Positions 17,451 through 25,373 are shown, counted from the first letter of the stretch. The stretch is DNA of 64,000 bases from Petroclostridium sp. X23 (GCF_030013905.1 NZ_CP124862.1:5448511-5512510), one strand, 5' to 3'. A program made the numbers and translations. Notes: generated by a model not told the origin, from the sequence alone.

Positions 17451-17452
17451 AA
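17440..17452. other. attL crossover region
   Basis: The switch from host ATPase coding to phage sequence occurs in CCGGCGTAGGGAA, about 30 bp from the integrase stop codon. Large serine integrases recombine at a short core, so the exact crossover lies in these bases. No second copy was found before 64000. Confidence 0.6.
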
Positions 17453-17481
17453 CCTCGTCTTAATGCGAGAAAATATCCGGT

Positions 17482-19008
17482 TTAAAACCGTTGAACAATA
17501 CCGTTTTTACCAATAGGGAATAAGAATTCTATCCCATCAATTTGCATATTATCTGTAACAAATACTTCTTTTATTGATAAGCGAATAAGTGCTTTTTTGT
17601 CCTCAGGAGTAGCAACTTTCATCATATCTGAAAATTGTTTAAAATAATTTACCACTTGTTTATCGTCAATCGGATCAGCACAATTATCAATTATAATTTC
17701 TTTTTGAGCTTTACTGTTTTTTAATTGCTGCAGTTTAATATCAATATCATTAATCCTTTCTATAAATGTATCCGGATTAGATATTTTCCCTGATTCCAGC
17801 ATATAGAAATACTGTTCTTTAGATTTCTCTAGTTTATCTATTTCATTGGATAAGTATTTTATTTCTTGTTCTACTGGTGTATTATCTTTTTTAGCTTTCT
17901 CATAAGTATTTTTTATAACTTTTTTTATTGCATTAGGCTTTTTAGACAAATTCTCTATATATTCTATTACTTGGTTTTCTATTTTGTTAGCAGATATCCA
18001 GTGCGCTTTGCATGTGCGTTTTGTATCAAAGTTATTACAATGATAGTATCTATAACGATAAGTTTTTTTAGTATTTTTTAATTTTTTTGTAGAGATGGTA
18101 TATGCACTAGTCATTGCACAACCACATGCAGGACACTTCAGCAATCCAGAAAGGAGGAAAATGCCGGCTTCATGGCGGCGTTCAACAATACTGGCACGGC
18201 TTTCTCTTATTGCTTGAGCTTTGTCCCATAATTCCATATCTATAATTGGGGAATGTATCCCTTCAACGGTATACTCATTTTCTGTGCCTATCTGATGGCG
18301 ATTTAAACCAATGTATGTGGAATTTGCTAAAATTAATCCCACGCCATTTTTACTAAAAGGTCTACCGCGTTTTGTTTTATATCCATTCTCATTAAGATAT
18401 ATAGCAATCTTTGTTAAGCCCATTTTTTGATTTACATATAAATCAAATATTAACCGTACTATGTTGGCTTCTTTTTCATTAATTACTAATTTCTTGTCTA
18501 CAGGATCATATCCTAAAATAGAGCCGCCTGTTTTACGACCTTGTTTTGTAATTTCTTTAAGTCCAAGTTTAACATTCTCAACAATAGTGTTACGCTCGAA
18601 TTCAGCAATAGAACCTAATATTTGAAGTGTCATTCTCCCAACAGGGGTAGACGTATCAAACTTTTCAGAATAACTGGCAAAACTAACGCCATGCTGTTCA
18701 AATGTGTCCACTAGCGTGAGAATATCCTTAAGACTCCTGGACAGACGTGAAATTTTCCAGACTAAAATAAGATTAAACACACCTTTTTTAGAATCTCTAA
18801 CTAGCTGGTTCAAACCATCACGATTAATAGTATCTTTCCCAGATATACCGAGGTCTTTATATACTTTAAATATATCTATATTGAAAAGTTTGCAATACTG
18901 TGTTAGTACATCTATTTGCGCACCAATAGAGTACCCTTCCTTTGCCTGCTCTTCAGTACTTACGCGAACATAAAGTGCTGCAGTCTGTTTTTGTTTTGAA
19001 GTTAGCAA
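17482..19008 (-). CDS. int: Large serine recombinase (phage integrase)
   Basis: 508 residues. The resolvase domain has the nucleophile Ser17 in ALYVRVSTEEQ, followed by KISRLSRSLKD and GRMTLQILGSIAEFERNTI. Next are the recombinase domain (GSILGYDPVDKKLVINEKEA), a zinc ribbon (CPACGCAMTSA and CNNFDTKRTC) and a coiled-coil C-terminus. Such enzymes integrate phage DNA directionally and need an excision factor to reverse it. Start TTG 19008 is chosen because GGAGTG sits seven bases upstream; the frame runs open to 19026. The gene's 3' end abuts attL. Confidence 0.93.
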   Translation of the reverse strand: MLTSKQKQTAALYVRVSTEEQAKEGYSIGAQIDVLTQYCKLFNIDIFKVYKDLGISGKDTINRDGLNQLVRDSKKGVFNLILVWKISRLSRSLKDILTLVDTFEQHGVSFASYSEKFDTSTPVGRMTLQILGSIAEFERNTIVENVKLGLKEITKQGRKTGGSILGYDPVDKKLVINEKEANIVRLIFDLYVNQKMGLTKIAIYLNENGYKTKRGRPFSKNGVGLILANSTYIGLNRHQIGTENEYTVEGIHSPIIDMELWDKAQAIRESRASIVERRHEAGIFLLSGLLKCPACGCAMTSAYTISTKKLKNTKKTYRYRYYHCNNFDTKRTCKAHWISANKIENQVIEYIENLSKKPNAIKKVIKNTYEKAKKDNTPVEQEIKYLSNEIDKLEKSKEQYFYMLESGKISNPDTFIERINDIDIKLQQLKNSKAQKEIIIDNCADPIDDKQVVNYFKQFSDMMKVATPEDKKALIRLSIKEVFVTDNMQIDGIEFLFPIGKNGIVQRF

Positions 19009-19119
19009 TATGATCACTCCAAGCAATTAAATAATAGTTATTATAACATAAAAGGCTACTTCTACAAAAGGCAACCTTTGGCTTAGTAATTAAAATTTAG
19101 AAAAAGCTTAAAAATAACT

Positions 19120-19148
19120 TTGTATAGAGGAAAAATTTGTGTTATAAT
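19120..19148 (+). promoter_or_regulatory. Promoter of the SOS-controlled mini-transcript
   Basis: TTGTAT (19120-19125) and TATAAT (19143-19148) are 17 bp apart, divergent from the integrase gene. A LexA box begins 13 bp after the -10, over the expected start site. Confidence 0.7.
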
Positions 19149-19160
19149 TAATAAGGCATA

Positions 19161-19174
19161 CGAACTATTGTTCG
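19161..19174. promoter_or_regulatory. LexA (DinR) SOS box
   Basis: CGAACTATTGTTCG is an exact match to the Gram-positive SOS-box consensus CGAAC-N4-GTTCG. It sits just downstream of a good promoter, so host LexA should repress it until DNA damage. Confidence 0.8.
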
Positions 19175-19202
19175 TATTTTGATAAAATAGGGGGTCTTGC
19201 TT

Positions 19203-19301
19203 ATGATTATATACATCCATCTAGGAATAGATTCTGTAGAAAGGTATATTATAGGCAATATTACATATTGTAATTTAGATTATAAAAAAAGCGACTATTG
19301 A
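19203..19301 (+). CDS. Putative 32-residue SOS-induced peptide
   Basis: ATG at 19203 follows AGGGGG (19189-19194) by eight bases and opens a 32-codon frame beginning MIIYIHLGIDSVERYIIG. It is the only frame on the LexA-controlled transcript, which a terminator ends near 19311; the last codons lie in that hairpin. I recognise no family. Because the neighbouring repressor has no self-cleavage domain, an SOS-induced antirepressor is an attractive inferred role. It could instead be a non-coding antisense RNA. Confidence 0.45.
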   Translation: MIIYIHLGIDSVERYIIGNITYCNLDYKKSDY

Positions 19302-19311
19302 GGCCGCTTTT
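19284..19311. terminator. Bidirectional terminator between mini-gene and repressor
   Basis: AAAAGCG / CGCTTTT stem. Minus-strand reading gives CGCTTTTTTT after the repressor gene; plus-strand reading gives CGCTTTTAA after the mini-gene. Confidence 0.7.
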
Positions 19312-19325
19312 AAGAATGGATTATC

Positions 19326-19703
19326 TTAATCTTTGTTACCTTGCATTTTCTTTTTGTATTTATCCATTACTTCTAGCATGTTTAGAACTTCTTCAGGGGT
19401 AAAACCAGATTCCTTTATTTTTTTTGCAACAACCATATGTTCTATACCAATGTCCCTGAATTCCTTTGGGATATTTTCGCCCTCTAATACAGCTAAATTA
19501 GGGTCGCTGGTACGGCCAAGCAGATAGTCCGTAGAAACGTTAAAATAATCAGCAAGCTTATTTAACATATCTCTATCAGGTTCTCTTTTATCGGTTTCGT
19601 ACATTGCCAACGACCCTCTAGATATGCCTATTATTTTTGCTACATCTTCTTGGGTCAATTTTTTAGTTTTTCGCATGTACGCTAATCGCTTTCCTAAAGT
19701 CAT
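19326..19703 (-). CDS. CI-like XRE-family prophage repressor, no protease domain
   Basis: 125 residues. N-terminal helix-turn-helix: RLAYMRKTKKLTQEDVAKII then GISRGSLAMYETDKREPDRD, continuing to DYFNVSTDYLLGR. The C-terminal half is a short helical dimerisation region (EHMVVAKKIKESGFTPEEV). There is no S24/LexA-like peptidase, so RecA-driven self-cleavage is not possible. Start ATG 19703 follows GAGGTG; the frame is open to 19745. It is divergent from cro across four operator-like repeats and likely maintains lysogeny. Confidence 0.88.
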   Translation of the reverse strand: MTLGKRLAYMRKTKKLTQEDVAKIIGISRGSLAMYETDKREPDRDMLNKLADYFNVSTDYLLGRTSDPNLAVLEGENIPKEFRDIGIEHMVVAKKIKESGFTPEEVLNMLEVMDKYKKKMQGNKD

Positions 19704-19740
19704 TTCAGCACCTCGTAACGATAAATTCCTCTTTGATAAT

Positions 19741-19849
19741 ATCACAATATGTTACATTATTTAATAATTGTCACAAAAAGTTTCAAAAAAATATTGACAG
19801 TCACACAATGTTACATTATAATGGTAGTATAAAGTCACACATCGTTACA
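19741..19849. promoter_or_regulatory. Array of four CI/Cro operator-like repeats
   Basis: Copies are at 19741 (ATCACAATATGTTACA), 19770 (GTCACAAAAAGTTTCA, degenerate), 19800 (GTCACACAATGTTACA) and 19834 (GTCACACATCGTTACA). Starts are 29, 30 and 34 bp apart, close to three helical turns. Each is an imperfect dyad of TGTRAC half-sites. The third fills the spacer of the cro promoter exactly, giving a clear means of repression. Confidence 0.75.
19794..19822 (+). promoter_or_regulatory. Rightward early promoter (cro)
   Basis: TTGACA (19794-19799), a 17-bp spacer made almost wholly of an operator, and TATAAT (19817-19822): consensus on both hexamers. Confidence 0.88.
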
Positions 19850-19875
19850 AACAATAAGCTTGGAGGTGATAAGTA

Positions 19876-20109
19876 ATGCGCCAATATTTAATCAAACTTA
19901 GAAAAGAGATCAAAAAAACGCAGCTTGATGTATCGACTGATCTAGGGATTTCAAGAGCATTTTATGCAATGATAGAAAATGGAACAAGAAATCCTAATTT
20001 AAATTTAGCAAATAATATTGCTCAATATTTTAACGATGATGTAAATAAAATTTTTTTTGATGACAAAAGTAACGAAACGTTACAAAACCAGTGTAACAAA
20101 ACTGCTTAA
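19876..20109 (+). CDS. Cro-like XRE transcriptional regulator
   Basis: 77 residues, essentially one helix-turn-helix domain: LRKEIKKTQLDVSTDLGISR then AFYAMIENGTRNPNLNLANN, ending in DDVNKIFFDD. It is the first gene of the rightward early operon, with GGAGGTGA before its ATG. The 3' end of the gene itself contains a GTAACG-AAA-CGTTAC dyad (20069-20083) resembling the operator half-sites. Confidence 0.87.
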   Translation: MRQYLIKLRKEIKKTQLDVSTDLGISRAFYAMIENGTRNPNLNLANNIAQYFNDDVNKIFFDDKSNETLQNQCNKTA

Positions 20110-20294
20110 CTATATTTTACCCGTTTCTTGAATTATGTTCATCAAGTAAGTTATGGAAAGAATGTGCCAGGATGTTTAATAAAAATAAATTTTAAAAAGT
20201 CTAGACAGATGCCGGAGTGCTTTAACGATATTTCGAGCTAAAGTAATAGGACAAATTTTAGAATAAATATACTGTACTATGGGGGTGCTAATCT

Positions 20295-20465
20295 ATGAAA
20301 AAACTTGATATTAATCTTGAATATGCGGAAACGATCATGACTGATGAACAAAGGATGGCTTATGACAAATTTATAAATGCACTTACGGATTTTGTCCTTA
20401 AATATGGTCCCATAGTTACCGTAGAGAAAGCAAAGAAGAATAGCACTCATAAAAAAGCAGTATAG
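20295..20465 (+). CDS. Small phage protein, 56 residues
   Basis: Frame MKKLDINLEYAETIMTDEQR continuing to a basic tail (EKAKKNSTHKKAV). GGGGGTG lies eight bases upstream of the ATG. No family recognised. The 185 bp between cro and this gene hold nothing else evident. Confidence 0.6.
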   Translation: MKKLDINLEYAETIMTDEQRMAYDKFINALTDFVLKYGPIVTVEKAKKNSTHKKAV

Positions 20466-20509
20466 GCACGAAAGGCAACATTAGCGGATAAGTGAGGGGA
20501 GGTGATGCA

Positions 20510-20734
20510 ATGAGTTTAGGGAAGATAATTTACAGGCTTTCTGATGAAGAGTGCAATAGGCTAGAGGATAACCTGGTAGAACATACAAGGTTAGTCAAAG
20601 AGAATCTTCTAAGTAGTACTGCACCAGAAAGGAAGAAGCAAATCCGGAAGCGTATCACCGATTTGCGCGAGGAAAGAATGAAAATTCTTGGGGCCCTCGG
20701 TCAAGGAGCCCCGGAAGTGAAGGGGGTGAGGTAG
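20510..20734 (+). CDS. Small helical phage protein
   Basis: 74 residues, charged and helical (MSLGKIIYRLSDEECNRLED, then ERKKQIRKRITDLREERMK). Start ATG 20510 has GGGGAGGTGA upstream. No family recognised; early phage gene. Confidence 0.6.
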   Translation: MSLGKIIYRLSDEECNRLEDNLVEHTRLVKENLLSSTAPERKKQIRKRITDLREERMKILGALGQGAPEVKGVR

Positions 20735-20851
20735 ATTTAGGAAGTGAGATTTAGAAGTGCGCCGTTAATTACTGATTACAGTATAACGCAATACTTAAAT
20801 ACGTAACAGTGAAAGCGCAGGCGAACATTCAGCGAAAGGGGGGATAAAGGA

Positions 20852-21409
20852 GTGTGTGTAGTAGCAGAAATTAGAGAAACCGTTGAATCTTCTCCAAACT
20901 TAAGTTACCGGATTGTAGAAGAAAAAGCCGGCTTAGGCAATAAAGTGATTTATAAAATTACTTCTCACGAAAAACCACTGAGAGCAGATGCCGCATTTTC
21001 TATTGCGCATGTAGTGGACAATCCTAATATAGTAAGAAAGTATTGCCACGAAAATTGCATTATAGGACAGAGCCTTGAATTAGTACCATTAAATAATGTT
21101 GACTTAAGCATGAATGGAATACTTGTGAAGTGCCGCAGAGAAGGAAAAGAGTTTTATGAAATATTAGAAGATTTAGAAGAAGTTTGCTTAAACAAGAAAT
21201 CTGCAGCAGATTATAGCAAGAACGAAGAAGATATATTTTTTAGTGCTTTTCATGAAATGTTGGATGTGCTTCATTGTTGCCAGGAACTTGTAGCAGCCAC
21301 AATTAGAAAGTGGGGGCTTCGGCGTGTCATAACTGAAATTCAAAAGCATAACCAAAAATGCAGGTCCAGAGGCTATGTAAAAAGCAACGAGACGCTTCAA
21401 TATGTGTAA
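20852..21409 (+). CDS. Early phage protein, 185 residues, unknown
   Basis: GTG start with AAAGGGGGG upstream. The product has an N-terminal mixed region (SYRIVEEKAGLGNKVIYKIT) and a helical C-terminus (EEDIFFSAFHEMLDVLHCCQ and RKWGLRRVITEIQKHNQK). I recognise no domain; it may be a phage regulator. Its end overlaps the possible upstream starts of the next frame. Confidence 0.6.
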   Translation: MCVVAEIRETVESSPNLSYRIVEEKAGLGNKVIYKITSHEKPLRADAAFSIAHVVDNPNIVRKYCHENCIIGQSLELVPLNNVDLSMNGILVKCRREGKEFYEILEDLEEVCLNKKSAADYSKNEEDIFFSAFHEMLDVLHCCQELVAATIRKWGLRRVITEIQKHNQKCRSRGYVKSNETLQYV

Positions 21410-21423
21410 AGGAGGTGGACAAG

Positions 21424-21678
21424 CTGAGAGGTGGAAGGCATAGAAACAGCATAAAGGTAGTTCATGCAAACGGAAAAATATTTGTTAATGCAAATCAAAT
21501 TTATGAGAAGTTTTTTTGTGACCCATATGATCTCACGAAATGGCGTAAGGAAGGGATGCCTTTTATAAAAGTTGATGGAGCTTATTATTATAACATCGAA
21601 GATTGTCAGGCGTGGTTCAGGGGAGAAGAAACACATAAAAAAAGCGCTAATTCAAGCGCAGATAAAATTAATTGTTGA
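21424..21678 (+). CDS. Putative helix-turn-helix phage protein (excisionase/Nu1-like)
   Basis: KIFVNANQIYEKFFCDPYDL then TKWRKEGMPFIKVDGAYYYN and IEDCQAWFRGEE resemble a winged MerR/excisionase-like DNA-binding unit. The frame is open back to ATG 21358, but the best ribosome site (AAAGGAGGTG at 21409-21418) points to a start near 21424, which would be a rare CTG. A serine integrase needs a directionality factor, and this small DNA-binding protein is one candidate. Start and role uncertain. Confidence 0.5.
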   Translation: MRGGRHRNSIKVVHANGKIFVNANQIYEKFFCDPYDLTKWRKEGMPFIKVDGAYYYNIEDCQAWFRGEETHKKSANSSADKINC

Positions 21679-21711
21679 CTAAAGTATAGCATAGAAATGG
21701 AGGTTTGCATA

Positions 21712-22056
21712 GTGGGATATGATCTTGATGATATCAGAGTTGAAAATTTTATTGCAGGTCCTGAGGATTCTTGGGCAGCTAAAGTTTTCATAGATTCTGA
21801 AAAGGGCATTGCAGACTATAAGAAAGGCATATTTATTGCTCTGCCGGTACTTAGGAATGAAAAGCCTGCGGTATTCAATATCAATTGTGATCTAAAAGAG
21901 CGTGAGAAAGCTGTTGATCTGTTAGATGCCGCACTATTCGATGAAACTTATAAGAAAAAGATAGATGAGTTAGAAAATGAAAACAGGCTACTAAGGAATC
22001 GACTTGAAGGAATCGAGCAAGAAAACGGATTTTACAGACGATGGAGGGCAGTGTGA
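21712..22056 (+). CDS. Early phage protein with C-terminal coiled coil
   Basis: 114 residues. The N-terminal part (MGYDLDDIRVENFIAGPEDS) is followed by a basic-zipper-like coiled coil (KKKIDELENENRLLRNRLEG). Start GTG 21712 has GGAGGT upstream; ATG 21697 lies too close to that site. It ends three bases before the ATPase start, so it is coupled to the recombination genes. Function unknown. Confidence 0.6.
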   Translation: MGYDLDDIRVENFIAGPEDSWAAKVFIDSEKGIADYKKGIFIALPVLRNEKPAVFNINCDLKEREKAVDLLDAALFDETYKKKIDELENENRLLRNRLEGIEQENGFYRRWRAV

Positions 22057-22058
22057 TT

Positions 22059-23948
22059 ATGAGATTAGTAATTAATAAGCTGATCATGCAAGGGTTTAAG
22101 AATCATAAAAATAAAGTTGAGTATGATTTTAGTGATTTTACTAAGGCTACTGGCGAAAACGGACAAGGCAAAACAACTATAGGAGAAGGTATCTGTTGGG
22201 CGTTATTTGGTGCGAATCTATGGGGCAACGAGAGAGCAGATAGTGTGCTTGTGAACCCTGAGAGCAAAGTAACAGATGTAGAATTAGTTTTTACCGTAGA
22301 TAGTGATCAACATTCTGTATGGCGGCATAGAAAAGGCAGTAAAACAGACATATACCTAGATGATAAGAAGGTCACTAACAATGATTTGGCGGCGTTCTAT
22401 AAGGATAAGAGAGTGTTCTACAGTATATTTAACCCGGCATATTTTCCGGCACTAACTCCGAAGGATGCAAAGGAACTTTTGATGGAGATCATCCCGGATA
22501 TATCAACTGATGCGGTTATGAAAGAGTTGGATACTAATTCTCGGGATATTCTTGCGAATGCAGGGTTCAGAAATGCTGATTTATTCCTCCAAGAGCGTAG
22601 AGAATTAATTAAAGAAGTTGATGAGGAGTTACTTAAAAAACAAGGCTTCTTAGAAGGAACAAACACTAATTTAGAGATACCAGAGGAAGTTATCTTTGAT
22701 GATGCGAAGCTTATGGAGCTAAGGAATAGGTTGGAAGAGATCCAAGAGATTAAATTACCTTATGATATCAACGCATTAAAAGAGCAGAAACTTAAATTAA
22801 CTCAAAAGATGCTTGATATAAAAAATAAGAATAAGCCGGAATTACGGGATATATCAGAGATTCAACAAAAAATAAATCATCTTGAAATGTCAAAGAATAT
22901 GGTTCCTTGCGAGAGCCCAAGATACATTGACGTTATGAGCATGGAAGAAAAGTTGCAGGTGTTAGGTCAAGATTATAACAGGTGCAATGCAAAGTTAAAG
23001 AAACTATCTGAAAACCCTTCTATTGAATGCCCTTCCTGCGGACATGAGATTGACTTGAATGACGCAGAGAAAAACAGGTTAAAAGATGAAATGCAGGAGA
23101 TCGTAGATTGCGGCAATGAACTACGAAGGCAGATAGATCAAGGCAAGAAGAAGAACGAGGCAATTAAAAACGAGTACAGCCTCAAGATCCAGCAGCATGT
23201 TGAAGATTGTGAAGCCAAAATAAAACAACTGAAAGTTGAAATAATTGAGGCAGAGACATATAATCAACAGCTTTTAATTCAGCATGAGGCTTCTAGTGAA
23301 GATCAAATTACGGAGATTAAAGTAGAGATAGATAACTTAATGATTGAAGAAAGAATAATTGAAAATGAGAATGTTGCTGAGAAGATCAATATTGAAAAAG
23401 GCAATATACGTGTGAAAATCTCAGAACTTGAACTGAAAAAGACAAATGTTAATCAAGCGAATGCTTTAAGAAATGCACGTATCGCTCAAATTAAGGAAAA
23501 TGAAGCTAAGTTAAAAGAAGCTAAAGAGCGTATTGCGCAGCTAAAGAAAGACAAAGAAGGTATTACTGCAGAGATTAATTCTGCTATCAACTTTAATACT
23601 AAGAAGTTAGACATACAGACGCAGATGATTGATAAATATTTGGACAAGGTGTCATTAAAACTCTATGAGTTGGTAAAGAGCACCGGGGAGCTTAAAGGTA
23701 CATTCAAATTGATGTATGAAGGCAGAGAATTTCAAGTACTATCCGGTGCAGAAAGAATTAAGGCCGGACTTGAAATAAGCAATTTGATTATTAATCTACT
23801 TGGGTTACAGTTTCCTATTTTCATAGATAATGCAGAGAGCATAACACATTACAGTAAGCCGGACACACAGATCATCGAATCTCGTGTAGTAGAAGGTCAA
23901 AAGTTAATGGTACAAGCAATAAATAAAAATGAGGAGGACGCAGCATGA
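22059..23948 (+). CDS. SbcC/Rad50-like AAA ATPase with zinc hook
   Basis: 629 residues. Walker A GENGQGKTT (32-40) opens the N-terminal half-ATPase. Long coiled coils flank a zinc hook, CPSCGHE (Cys324 and Cys327). The C-terminal half has the signature-like VLSGAERIKAGLE and Walker B FPIFIDNAES. This is a miniature SbcC/Rad50. No SbcD/Mre11-type nuclease follows; the partner is a putative annealing protein, with a 4-bp overlap. It likely acts in phage DNA end processing. Start ATG 22059 (GGAGGG upstream). Confidence 0.85.
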   Translation: MRLVINKLIMQGFKNHKNKVEYDFSDFTKATGENGQGKTTIGEGICWALFGANLWGNERADSVLVNPESKVTDVELVFTVDSDQHSVWRHRKGSKTDIYLDDKKVTNNDLAAFYKDKRVFYSIFNPAYFPALTPKDAKELLMEIIPDISTDAVMKELDTNSRDILANAGFRNADLFLQERRELIKEVDEELLKKQGFLEGTNTNLEIPEEVIFDDAKLMELRNRLEEIQEIKLPYDINALKEQKLKLTQKMLDIKNKNKPELRDISEIQQKINHLEMSKNMVPCESPRYIDVMSMEEKLQVLGQDYNRCNAKLKKLSENPSIECPSCGHEIDLNDAEKNRLKDEMQEIVDCGNELRRQIDQGKKKNEAIKNEYSLKIQQHVEDCEAKIKQLKVEIIEAETYNQQLLIQHEASSEDQITEIKVEIDNLMIEERIIENENVAEKINIEKGNIRVKISELELKKTNVNQANALRNARIAQIKENEAKLKEAKERIAQLKKDKEGITAEINSAINFNTKKLDIQTQMIDKYLDKVSLKLYELVKSTGELKGTFKLMYEGREFQVLSGAERIKAGLEISNLIINLLGLQFPIFIDNAESITHYSKPDTQIIESRVVEGQKLMVQAINKNEEDAA

Positions 23949-24850
23949 GTAATATAGTTGAATACCCACAGAACGGGAATCTAGCATTAAGTATTATTGA
24001 ATCTATGGACATAAACACAGTTAAAAACACAATGCAAAAAATCCAGGCTTTTCAAGCGATTGTTCAACAGACATTAAAAAAAGATCACGACTATGGAGAG
24101 GTCCCAGGCACTTCAAAGCCAACTCTTTTAAAACCTGGCTCTGAAAAAATCTGTATGATGATGGGCTTGACGCCTGAGTATGAGATCATAAGCAGCATAG
24201 AGGACTTTGATAAAGGATTTTTTAATTACACTTTTAAGTGCCGGATTTATAAGAACGGCTCAGTGGTTAGCGAAGGCGTAGGAAGCTGCAACTCAAAGGA
24301 AAGTAAGTATAGATATATTTGGGTTAATGAAGATAAAATACCATCTGGTATAGACATTGAAGGCCTTGAGTCTAAAGAAAGATACGGAAACATGCAATAT
24401 AAGGTTGAAAATGACGAAGGGTGCTCGTTAGCAAATACTATTTTAAAGATGGCAAAGAAAAGAGCACTTGTTGATGCTACTTTGCAAGTAGCGAGCCTTT
24501 CTGAAATATTTACCCAGGACGTTGAGGATATGGCGCAGTTCATGCAAAATGAGCAAACATCTAATATGACTGCCGAAAGTGCTTCTAAAATAAAAGTAAC
24601 GTTTGGAATGCACAAAGGGAAAACGCTTGGTGAGATATATAAAGAAAAACCGGATTATATTGACTGGCTTGGAGAGAATGCACGTGACGCAGTACTGAAG
24701 AAAGCTTGTGCGTTCATTAAAAAAGCAGTAAAAGAGCACAAAAGCAGCAAAGATCATAAAGAGCAGAAAGACGCAAATAGTGTCAATGATGCAAAAGAGC
24801 CGGAACTTGAAGTAGAACCTAACGATGAAGGGCTTCCGTGGAATAAATAA
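23945..24850 (+). CDS. Putative phage recombination protein with ExoX-like C-terminal domain
   Basis: 301 residues. The N-terminal region has KKDHDYGEVPGTSKPTLLKP and GSEKICMMMGL, and ANTILKMAKKRALVDATLQV, patterns seen in phage single-strand annealing-type proteins. The C-terminal KVTFGMHKGKTLGEIYKEKP then DYIDWLGE resembles the small ExoX-like C-terminal domain. An acidic tail ends in GLPWNK, like SSB-type protein-interaction tips. Coupled to the SbcC-like gene. Annealing function is inference. Confidence 0.65.
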   Translation: MSNIVEYPQNGNLALSIIESMDINTVKNTMQKIQAFQAIVQQTLKKDHDYGEVPGTSKPTLLKPGSEKICMMMGLTPEYEIISSIEDFDKGFFNYTFKCRIYKNGSVVSEGVGSCNSKESKYRYIWVNEDKIPSGIDIEGLESKERYGNMQYKVENDEGCSLANTILKMAKKRALVDATLQVASLSEIFTQDVEDMAQFMQNEQTSNMTAESASKIKVTFGMHKGKTLGEIYKEKPDYIDWLGENARDAVLKKACAFIKKAVKEHKSSKDHKEQKDANSVNDAKEPELEVEPNDEGLPWNK

Positions 24851-24886
24851 AAATACCTGCCTAGATTCGCAGTCCAGCAGGCATTT
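24851..24886 (+). terminator. Hairpin after the recombination genes
   Basis: AAAT-A-CCTGC pairs with GCAGG-C-ATTT directly after the stop codon. Possible terminator or processing site; the U-run is short. Confidence 0.45.
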
Positions 24887-24889
24887 AAC

Positions 24890-24999
24890 AAGTTCTATAT
24901 TAAATTATAAAGGGGTTCTGAGAGTATGCATCCTGTCTCTTTGATAGGGGCAGGGGCATATACCTCCACACCATTATTATATCCTTTAAAATAGAACTT
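24890..24999 (+). ncRNA. Candidate structured RNA or folded DNA element, ~110 nt
   Basis: The outer stem is AAGTTCTAT-a-TTAAA (24890-24904) with TTTAA-a-ATAGAACTT (24985-24999): 14 pairs, one mismatch. The inner stem is GTATGC with GCATAT, then CCTGTCTC with GGGGCAGG, closed by loop TTTGATA. It lies alone between recombination and replication genes. I do not recognise a known RNA class. It could be a small RNA, a leader of the next gene, or a replication-origin hairpin. Confidence 0.5.
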
Positions 25000-25040
25000 T
25001 ATTCCTCGAATTTAACAAAAATGTAAAGGAGGACACATCA

Positions 25041-25358
25041 ATGATTTATTCACCAGCACATTTACTCCAAGTGATTATATTAATTACGATTATCGGTGGC
25101 GGACTTATCTGGATGGCAATCGAATGGCCGCAGATCAAGGAAGCTGCTAAAAGGGATTACCCAATAAAGAGCGATTTTGCGGAGATATTGAAACGTGAAA
25201 TACAAAAAGCAAAATTAGAATTGGAAATAGCAGAGAAGCAATTTGAAGAAGCAGATCAGGAATTTATAGAAGCTGCTACTTATAAGTGGAAAGCAGCAGA
25301 AAGAAAGTATGCAACGTTGATAGCAAATAGCAAGGCACTATATAAAGAAGCTGTATAG
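25041..25358 (+). CDS. Single-pass membrane protein with coiled coil
   Basis: 105 residues: one N-terminal membrane segment (LLQVIILITIIGGGLIWMAI) followed by a long charged helix (EILKREIQKAKLELEIAEKQ). Ribosome site AAAGGAGGA. No family recognised. An early phage membrane-anchored coiled coil might serve replication localisation or exclusion; that is a guess. Confidence 0.6.
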   Translation: MIYSPAHLLQVIILITIIGGGLIWMAIEWPQIKEAAKRDYPIKSDFAEILKREIQKAKLELEIAEKQFEEADQEFIEAATYKWKAAERKYATLIANSKALYKEAV

Positions 25359-25373
25359 CTGGAGAGATGATAT

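Noticed and set aside
24928..24996. 22-codon frame starting MHPVSLIGAGAY
   Set aside because: It lies inside the paired arms of the folded element and has only a poor ribosome site; the structure explains the sequence better.
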